From NCBI GenBank assembly GCA_016987375.1, contig PJRA01000274.1, positions 569,539-586,343 on the forward strand: a stretch of DNA of 16,805 nucleotides, given 5' to 3'. The stretch comes from Brachionus koreanus (Eukaryota > Rotifera > Eurotatoria > Ploima > Brachionidae). The notes below the pieces were generated by a model. The model saw only the letters and a list, made by a program, of their open reading frames with translations. It was not told the DNA's origin and searched no databases. The position numbers and the translations under genes are program-made. Shown one piece after another: positions 11,034-16,805 of the stretch (within the stretch, counting starts at the first letter, position 1; each line of letters opens with the position of its first letter).

Positions 11034-11063
11034 TTAACTATACATATAGTTTGATTGTTAAAT

Positions 11064-11759
11064 TTGCCTGCCTGGAATCCTTATTTTAAAAAGGATATAT
11101 TTAGATTAGAACAAGAAACGAAACTTGTTTCATAAATAAGAAATTTGAATTATGAATCAATATTAGCTAATTTAGGATTAGAAACTAGAGAAAAAGAAAG
11201 GCGAGAGCGTCGAGATCTGATACAATTTTATAAAATTCATACCAAATTCAATCATATCAATTGGTATTACGATGCGGAACTTAGAAGTTCAGTGAATAAT
11301 GAAGGACCAAGTGGAGAAATAAGATAATGAAAGCATCGCATTTGTTCGAAGCTAATAAAATGTGAAACAAGGCCAAACTTTCTATCAAACTGAGTATTGA
11401 AGAAAACGAATGTGCTGCCAAATTCAGTTGTCACAGCAAGTTCGATCGATCAGTTCAAAAATAGACTGGATAATGTCGGTAGAAATAAAAAAATGAAAAG
11501 TCTGCTATAGCGGGACTACGTCAGTCTTCCTGCTTTGTCAATTTAGCAACTTGAACTATAACAAGTTCAAATAGAGCCTTTTAGGGCTGTATTCAGTTGT
11601 CACAGCAAGTTCGATCGATCAGTTCAAAAATAGACTGGATAATGTCGGTAGAAATAAAAAAATGAAAAGTCTGCTATAGCGGGACTACGTCAGTCTTCCT
11701 GCTTTGTCAATTTAGCAACTTGAACTATAACAAGTTCAAATAGAGCCTTTTAGGGCTGT
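11064..11759 (+). mobile_element. LINE (CR1/L2/Jockey-like) 3' fragment, decayed
   Basis: One frame (codon starting 11145 and every third base) can be followed from 11064 to a stop at 11508-11510 with only a few stops. It matches the region after the reverse transcriptase catalytic core in CR1/L2-type ORF2: PAWNPYFKKD (11067 onward), RNLNYES, LGLETREKERRERRDLIQFYKI, then LPNSVVTASSIDQFKNRLDN. In-frame stops at 11133, 11325, 11328 and near 11391 show it is dead. The catalytic core is absent, so it is 5'-truncated, as LINE insertions usually are. After the ORF comes a tail with a small hairpin (TTGAACT/AGTTCAA, arms near 11551-11570). The final 169 bp are duplicated. The 60-codon open stretch at 11145-11327 is part of this and is not a gene. 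Confidence 0.8.
11422..11759 (+). repeat. Perfect 169-bp tandem duplication of the LINE 3' end
   Basis: Unit 1 (11422-11590) and unit 2 (11591-11759) are identical base for base as far as I can read. Each starts ATTCAGTTGTCACAGC and ends TTTTAGGGCTGT. Each covers the last ~30 codons of the LINE ORF plus its 3' tail, so the second unit repeats SVVTASSIDQFKNRLD and its stop. Perfect identity beside a stop-riddled element implies a recent event or an assembly error. Confidence 0.95.
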
Positions 11760-11768
11760 ATCAGGGCT

Positions 11769-12713
11769 TTAACAAAAATAATCCTTCATCCAGGCGTCCA
11801 GTTTTGTATTAAAACTATTTAAACTGTGTGCATTTACAATATCTGCTGGTAGTTTGGTCCAAGTTGTCACAACTCTGTTTATCAGGAAATTAAATCTTGG
11901 TAGAAAATATTTATTTTCTATTGTGACATCTGAGATCATATTTTCTTAATAATAATAAGGTCACCTTTCTGCCTTCTTATTTGAAGGTTGGTAAGATCCA
12001 TTCTATTCAATCTATCAATATAGCTTATTTTAGCTTAATCGTGTACTCTAGATGTGGTCTAATAAGTGATTTGTATAAAAGTGTAGTGTTGTGTTGTTTA
12101 GGAATTTAAATGATTTTTTGATTAAGCCTAACATCCTATTTGCTTTTGCAGTACTATGTCTAACTTGAAAATCCCATTTCATATTATTTTTAATAAATAT
12201 TCCAAGATCTCGTTCACATACGGTTTTAGCTAGACTTTGTCTCTTTCCTGATTGTTTTTCAATGTTGATATTAAATTTAGAGTTCGTTTTACCCAAGTGT
12301 AAGACTTTAAATTTTTCTGGGCTTAGTACTGTTAATTAATTTTTAGACCATTCGCAAATCTTGTCCATATCATCTTGAAGACTCAAATTTGATAAAGAAT
12401 TTTTAAAGATTGCGATTATTTTTGTGTCATCTGCATAGGCTTTGCACTCATTGTCAATTTGTTCAAGCATTTCGCTAATATAAATAATGAATAATAGAGG
12501 ACCTAAGGCAGATCCCCGAGGAACACCACTGAAAATTATAAATGCTATCAAACTAGATTTGTGTTGTTTCATTGACAATGGATAGTCGATGCGTAACCCC
12601 ACAAACCCACGAACATAATCCGAATTTTAGGTTTCTTTACACGAACTTTTTTCCAAAGGTATTCAATTGATTCTTTTTGTTTAATATTAGTTAAAACCTT
12701 TTTTTAAGTCCAT
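11769..12713 (-). mobile_element. LINE (CR1/L2/Jockey-like) reverse transcriptase fragment, decayed
   Basis: Read on -, one frame runs from about 12713 to 12048 and holds the reverse transcriptase motifs in order. Motif A is MDLKKGFN (12690-12713), with its final Asp replaced. Motif B is SGVPRGSALGPLLF. Motif C is YADD (12426-12437), with both catalytic Asp present, then LQDDMDKICEWSKN. A TAA replaces the usual Trp after WSKN, then come PEKFKVLHLGKTN, ERDLGIFI and KANRMLGLIKKSF. The next part (YIDRLNRMDLTNLQIRRQKGDLI) lies past a short deletion. A frame change leads to an intact 56-codon end (11769-11939) with NFLINRVVTTWTKLPADIVNAHSLNSF. Many stops make it a pseudogene. The 5' part and endonuclease are missing. 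It differs in sequence from the + fragment beside it but is of the same kind. Confidence 0.85.
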
Positions 12714-13155
12714 TGACAAATATTTTAGAATTAATTTTATAAACATTTTTGTCTATGAAAAAAATAAAATCAAAAATGAATAACATATGAATGAACCAGA
12801 CTAAATTTTACATTTAATTAAGATTAATATCTTTTATTTCGCAAAAAGATAGCTTTCATTGCGAAATTCCATCTAGCCCCCCAAGTTTGCTGCTATAGCT
12901 TATTATTGTTAAGAGCTTCAAATTTAATTTTCATCTTCAAAATGAATTAATAATCACATATTTTGAAAATAATAATAGCCTAAAATTAAAATAAAATTAA
13001 TTATGAGAAAATATAAAATTAAAGAGGTAATGCATAAATTTAAGCTACAGTTGACTAAAGTCGAACAAATTTTTTAATTTATTTGAAAATAAAATTAATT
13101 CTAAATTAACTAGAAAACATGATTAAAAAAATTTTATATTATATACAAATTTTTA
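12714..13155. other. Intergenic, 3' side of SLC26; no gene seen
   Basis: AT-rich sequence between the LINE remnant and the SLC26 stop. Part may be older LINE sequence upstream of motif A, but I cannot follow a frame past about 12760. The SLC26 3' UTR should lie at its right edge. Confidence 0.5.
13078..13083 (-). promoter_or_regulatory. Candidate SLC26 polyadenylation signal
   Basis: TTTATT on + (AATAAA on -) lies about 73 nt after the SLC26 stop codon, a plausible spacing. Chance occurrence is likely in this composition. Confidence 0.4.
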
Positions 13156-13445
13156 TCAAAATTTCATTTTTTCAAAGTCTGTCTCGCTTTCTTCATTTTC
13201 TTCATCGACTCGATTTATATCTCTTAACTTTTTGATTACAATTGATGTTAATTTATTCTCTTCGTCAGGATCAGATATGCTCATTCTTACATTTTGATAA
13301 ATCGAGTTACTAGAATCTTCTATTTTAATCATAGGCTTAGCAGGATATAGAATATTTCTGACAGCATCATCATTGGTAGCAAATATAAAATTTAAATCAA
13401 TCGCGTTCGGTTGCATATGTTTCTTGAAAGACCTTATTACCATAC
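13156..13445 (-). CDS. SLC26: SLC26 exon 11 (residues 666-761), end of STAS and acidic tail
   Basis: Encodes MVIRSFKKH and FIFATNDDAVRNIL, which match the last STAS helix (FxSxxDAV). A hydrophilic tail rich in Glu and Asp follows and ends DFEKMKF-stop, with no PDZ ligand. Confidence 0.92.
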
Positions 13446-16046
13446 CTTAAATAAAAATCTAATTAAAAAAAAATTTTTTTAAATTTCAGATACTACGTTT
13501 GCAATAAGTTATATTCAAATTGATTCCAATTTCTTTATATTCTTCATGAAGCTAGAAGAAATTTTATTTTCCTATTAATTTAAATTGACAATTTACTTGA
13601 ATAACAGCATTTACACCTTGAGAATCTATGTAATTAACGCAACTAAAATCTAAAATAATGTGTTTGAGTTTTATTCCATCTAAAATTTCCTTGGCTGTCT
13701 TATGATGCTCCCATTTTTTATTTTGTCTAGAATTTGCTTTTTTTAGCTTTTTACGAATCTCATCCGGTCTGACATTACATAACTTTACAATCTTGTATTT
13801 AAAATTATCAACATTTGCATAATATATCGATTCTTCATATCTAATTATTTTAATATTATCAAATTCTCTGGCCTAAAAATAAGCTATAAATTTTTTTAAA
13901 AAAATTTTTCAAAACTCATTATATTACTTGATCACAAGCATCAATGCATTCGTATACTCTTGTTCCAGGTATGTTTCCTAAAACAGTTGCTCGAGCTCTT
14001 AAATCAAAATTAATTTAAACTTTTTGACGGCAATAAATTTCAAAAAATTATACAATAAATCAGCTTTTTTTTTTAAATGATAAGAAAGCATTAATCACAA
14101 GTTCTAAATTTATCTATTAGAAATTTTACCTTTGAGAACGAATAATTACTAAAAGAAGAGAAAAACCAACACCAATATAAAGACCCACATCTACATCTAA
14201 TATCATAACGCCCAAAAAAGTCATTAGCCAGCCCAACTTTAGACAAAAAAGCCTTAGAATTAAAGATATAGATAAAAAATAAGATGATTACTGCTTCTAT
14301 TTTGCTTTTTTTGAACAGTGAAGGAAAATTTGTAACTTCTAAAACCATCGACTTTAAAGCTATTACAATAATCGCCGCTAGACATGCATTTGGCAAGCTT
14401 TCGAACAAGGGTCCCAAGAATAAAATTACAACTAAAACAAGTATGCTAGCAAATATTCCATAGACCTTTTTATAAATTTATAAATCTTTGAAAAAATAAA
14501 AGAGAAAAAAAGAGAAAATACTTGAGTTTTTCCTCCTACATCTTCTACAATCACACATCTTGACAAACCGACACATGATGGAAACCCACTAAAAAATGAA
14601 GAGGCAATATTTCCAACACCATATGCATATAATTCTTGGTTTGGACTAATTTCATATTTGTGTTTTTTGGAGAAAAGTTTAGCCATTGAAACATTTATTG
14701 CAAATGAGACAATAGCTATTGCCAATGAGTCTCCAAATAATGTAGAAAATAATTTCACTGGTGGAGCTCTTGGTGCTGGAAAACTTCATAATATTTTTTT
14801 TTGAAAAAAAAAACTAAAAAATAAAAAAAACTAATTTATACCCTTTTTTTAATTCCCCAATTATTATTACATCATATTTTTTTTTGAATTCTCCAAAAAA
14901 TGAAGCTACTGTTCCAACAACAACTACAATAAGCTCAACTGGGACAGGTACAGGTAGTTTTTTTTTGAATTTTTCATTTATAAATACCTTAACTACATAT
15001 AAAAATAACATTGATATAACAGAAATAATCAAAGTGAATATTTTTGTTTGAAGGATATGGCTGCCAATTTCAATTAATTCCTTTAATTTTCAATTTTAAT
15101 CTTATTTTATCATTTATCCTTAAAAAAATACCCCAGCAAGCACGAAAGCAATGTGAATATCACCAATTTTAATTCCCAAAAGAGTACTAATTTGACTGAC
15201 GACAACGTGAAATGCAGCGCCACAAGTAAAACCATTTACAATTGAATCGGATAGAAATTTTGTCACCACCCCAATGTGAAGTAATGAAAAAACAACCTGA
15301 ATCAAGCCTGTAAATAAAGCTAAACAAGTAGCAATAAGAACACGGGCATCATCTGGATCATTTGAGATGTAATCTGTACTGGTTTGAAATGATTCAGTTG
15401 CATTTTCTGTTGAATTACTGTTGAGTGGATATAAAACCCCTTTGTATTTGTTAATGGACGAAGCCACCATAAGACTAATTATGGCATATGTTCCTAAGAA
15501 TTAAAAATAAAGAAGCCTTGTTTATTTTAACTTTTAAATTTTCAAACCTGTCGACAAATGACGGGATGTCCCAAAAATGACGTATAGGATAACATTGATA
15601 AAAGAAACGTAAAGTCCATTTATTGCAGGTAAACCTGCCATCAAAGAATAAGCAAGACCTCAAAAAAAAAGACTGCAATTTTTTCAAAATACTTATCTGT
15701 GTTTACCTTGAGGTATGTGAACTATACCGATAGTAAGACCGGCAATTAAGTCTTTCAAAAAATCATTTTTAAAATTATACTTTCTTATCCATTTGAAAAA
15801 CGGAAATCTATCGTTAAAATAGTTTTTCATGCAATCAGGTGTTGGATTGTAGTATTTTTTTAAATAATTGACTGAACTTTTTAGAACATTATCGCCTTTT
15901 ACTTTATTGTAGCTAAATGTTTGTTCCAATTTCTTTTCACTGTATATATCATAATTTGCGTTAGATGCATATATTTCATCAGTGTCCAAAGTGTTGATGC
16001 TATAGATGGGCAGTTGACTTGATGATTTTTTTTTATTTAAGCTCAT
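13156..16046 (-). CDS. SLC26: SLC26-family (SulP) anion transporter with C-terminal STAS domain, 11 exons, complete
   Basis: Exons on -: 16046-15707, 15658-15548, 15493-15132, 15080-14842, 14783-14522, 14465-14292, 14236-14130, 13997-13928, 13872-13597, 13551-13497 and 13445-13156. All ten introns are GT..AG (45-58 nt, one of 132). The joined length is 2286 nt, giving 761 residues, typical for SLC26 (about 740-790). The protein has a cytosolic N-terminus, then FLKDLIAGLTIGIVHIPQG, a SulP hallmark, then about 14 membrane segments (residues 95-530). Other features are two N-x-T sites (N177, N181) in the usual glycosylated loop, GLSRC...GGKTQ with Ser425-Arg426 at the family's anion-binding site, and a STAS domain (about 540-710) with HIILDFSCVNYIDSQG. 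Members exchange chloride, bicarbonate, sulfate, oxalate or iodide at the plasma membrane. The paralogue is not resolvable; it looks nearest the A5/A6 type. An in-frame TGA two codons before Met supports this start. Confidence 0.94.
13497..13551 (-). CDS. SLC26: SLC26 exon 10 (residues 648-666)
   Basis: A 55-nt exon encoding LHEEYKEIGINLNITYCK, the STAS helix and strand usually seen as F...G....A.C. It is followed by a GTAGTA donor, and the Arg codon is split with exon 11. Confidence 0.88.
13597..13872 (-). CDS. SLC26: SLC26 exon 9 (residues 556-647), STAS core
   Basis: Begins AREFDNIKIIRYEESIYYANVDNF, as in SLC26 STAS domains. A short lysine-rich variable loop follows, then HIILDFSCVNYIDSQGVNAVIQ, the STAS nucleotide-fold strand and loop. 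It ends in phase 0 before GTAAAT. Confidence 0.94.
13928..13997 (-). CDS. SLC26: SLC26 exon 8 (residues 532-555)
   Basis: A 70-nt exon encoding ARATVLGNIPGTRVYECIDACDQ, the conserved link (VLG.IPGT..Y) between the membrane domain and STAS. It is preceded by the longest intron of this gene (132 nt). Confidence 0.9.
14130..14236 (-). CDS. SLC26: SLC26 exon 7 (residues 497-532)
   Basis: Encodes LGWLMTFLGVMILDVDVGLYIGVGFSLLLVIIRSQ, the last membrane helices. The acceptor ctaaag (ending 14237) is chosen over one 17 nt upstream, because only this one keeps frame and matches the family spacing. Confidence 0.9.
14292..14465 (-). CDS. SLC26: SLC26 exon 6 (residues 439-496)
   Basis: Encodes VYGIFASILVLVVILFLGPLFESLPNACLAAIIVIALKSM, the penultimate helices of the SulP core, up to KSKIEA. 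Donor GTAATC. Unspliced reading continues open but loses family similarity. Confidence 0.93.
14522..14783 (-). CDS. SLC26: SLC26 exon 5 (residues 351-438)
   Basis: Encodes FPAPRAPPVKLF, a conserved helix (DSLAIAIVSFAINVSMAKLF), NQELYAYGVGNIASSFFSGFP and GLSRCVIVEDVGGKTQ. The Ser425-Arg426 pair corresponds to the anion-site pair (Ser398-Arg399 in prestin). Confidence 0.95.
14842..15080 (-). CDS. SLC26: SLC26 exon 4 (residues 272-351)
   Basis: Encodes ELIEIGSHILQTKIFTLII, a helix, then FINEKFKKKLPVPVPVELIVVVVGTVASFF, matching the SulP lysine-rich loop and following helix. It ends GG before GTATAA, and the split Gly is completed by exon 5. Confidence 0.92.
15132..15493 (-). CDS. SLC26: SLC26 exon 3 (residues 151-271)
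   Basis: Encodes TYAIISLMVASS, an extracellular loop with NST and NAT glycosylation sites, then helices around FTGLIQVVFSLLHIGVVTKFLSD and NGFTCGAAFHVVVSQ. Donor GTATTT follows the GGG codon. Without splicing a stop follows within four codons. Confidence 0.93.
15548..15658 (-). CDS. SLC26: SLC26 exon 2 (residues 114-151)
   Basis: Encodes LAYSLMAGLPAINGLYVSF...FGTSRHLSTG, the sulfate transporter signature region. The usual P-x-Y-G-L-Y reads P-A-I-N-G-L-Y, so Asn127 replaces Tyr. It is bounded by a T-rich acceptor and a weak GTTTGA donor. The other frame open here is a shadow. Confidence 0.92.
15707..16046 (-). CDS. SLC26: SLC26 exon 1 (residues 1-114)
   Basis: Carries the cytosolic N-terminus and the SulP motif KDLIAGLTIGIVHIPQG. 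It ends in CAAG before the donor GTAAAC. In-frame TGA at 16052-16050 fixes Met16046 unless an upstream exon is spliced in. Confidence 0.93.
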
Positions 16047-16068
16047 AGTTCAAAAATCAAAATCTATC

Positions 16069-16077
16069 TTTTATATA
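16069..16077 (-). promoter_or_regulatory. TATA-like box upstream of SLC26
   Basis: TATATAAAA on - begins 31 nt before the ATG. At the usual TATA-to-start distance, transcription would begin about at the ATG, so either the leader is almost absent or the match is chance in AT-rich DNA. Confidence 0.25.
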
Positions 16078-16805
16078 GAGACAATTTATTTAAACAATAA
16101 ATTCAGCTTAGAAAAAACTAGTTTTTCTATTTTTGAAATTAATAGGAAATTTTTAAAATTAAATTAGATAAATCATTGTTTTAAATTCTTATATAGACTA
16201 ATCAAATTTTAAGTTATCTTATTTTTTAACAGTAATAAAAAAGGCTTTTTCATTAATGTTAAATCAACGTCAACTTTATCTGGTAAATAATTTATCTCTT
16301 ATTTTTGTTTAATTTCCAACTTTATTTAATGAAAGTCATGAGCTAAAACATTGACGATTGGATTTCTTTAATATATTGCGTAAGCTTTTGTCACAAGTTT
16401 AAAAATGATTTAAGAGCTAAGAATTGTTTTCATTTATTCATCAAGACGACATTGGTTTAATTATTTTTGTTGTATTCAAGTTAGATTTGGCTTTAAAGTT
16501 GATTTTAGATTTCTTAATATTTCGGCCTATTTTACATAGATAAAGGCTAAGTGCTTTAAGATTTTAAGTGTTTTCTTAAAGAACAATTATTATCAGCTTA
16601 ATTTTTAAAATTTAATCATTCTGTTTTAATTTTAAAAAAAAAATTGATTATCAAATAATTGACACTTAACACAATTAATTGATTTGATAAATTAAAGATT
16701 GCTAAATTCGAAGAAATTAATGCCAGAATTCTTTTCTTATGTTGATATTTCACCATACATAATCGTCAAATAGGTATAGGTGAAACATTTTTTTTCTTTT
16801 TTTTT
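16078..16805. other. SLC26 upstream flank; nothing recognised
   Basis: AT-rich, no open frame of note, no element ends or tandem repeats that I can see. It ends in a T-rich run. It probably contains the SLC26 promoter. Confidence 0.5.

Noticed and set aside
11145..11327. 60-codon open frame on + as a small gene
   Set aside because: It begins at TTG and is an internal piece of the LINE reading frame, which continues on both sides past stops.
13995..13998. Alternative acceptor AG two bases further on for SLC26 exon 8
   Set aside because: It would break the frame; only a start at 13997 completes the split Arg codon.
14091..14291. Unspliced continuation of SLC26 exon 6
   Set aside because: Open but unlike the family; removing 14237-14291 restores WLMTF...LDVDVGL with the expected spacing.

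Overview
The window comes from an animal genome, probably an invertebrate. It is very AT-rich by eye, uses the standard code, and carries spliced genes with GT..AG introns. Two genes are recognisable, and both point to Metazoa: an ABCA-subfamily lipid transporter and an SLC26 anion transporter with a C-terminal STAS domain. The small introns (45-58 nt) in so AT-rich a genome would fit a monogonont rotifer such as Brachionus. That is a guess from style, not from a marker gene.

Layout. Positions 1-195 are non-coding, probably the end of an intron. Positions 196-9628 (+) hold the last three exons of an ABCA1-like full transporter, giving 2182 residues counted from the first visible Met. The N-terminal exon with the first membrane helix must lie upstream of the window. 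A 2752-nt intron (2897-5648) splits nucleotide-binding domain 1 between Walker B and the D-loop, and it carries two short TTAA-flanked inverted-repeat elements. A 122-nt intron (8808-8929) precedes the last exon. Positions 9629-13155 separate the two genes, which converge tail to tail. This spacer is a graveyard of mobile DNA: a third TTAA-flanked element (10828-11033), the 3' end of a CR1/L2/Jockey-like LINE on + (11064-11759) whose last 169 bp are perfectly duplicated in tandem, and a second decayed LINE on - (about 11769-12713) meeting the first tail to tail.

Positions 13156-16046 (-) hold a complete SLC26 gene. I resolved 11 exons, and every junction keeps the frame, giving a 761-residue protein. 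Positions 16047-16805 are its upstream region, with nothing recognisable except a TATA-like string 31 nt before the ATG.

The two genes have no evident functional link. One moves lipid across membranes using ATP, and the other exchanges anions at the plasma membrane. They are simply convergent neighbours. I found no convincing undescribed system. The most notable points are the changed signature motif in ABCA nucleotide-binding domain 2, the TTAA element family with subterminal hairpins, and the exact 169-bp LINE-tail duplication.
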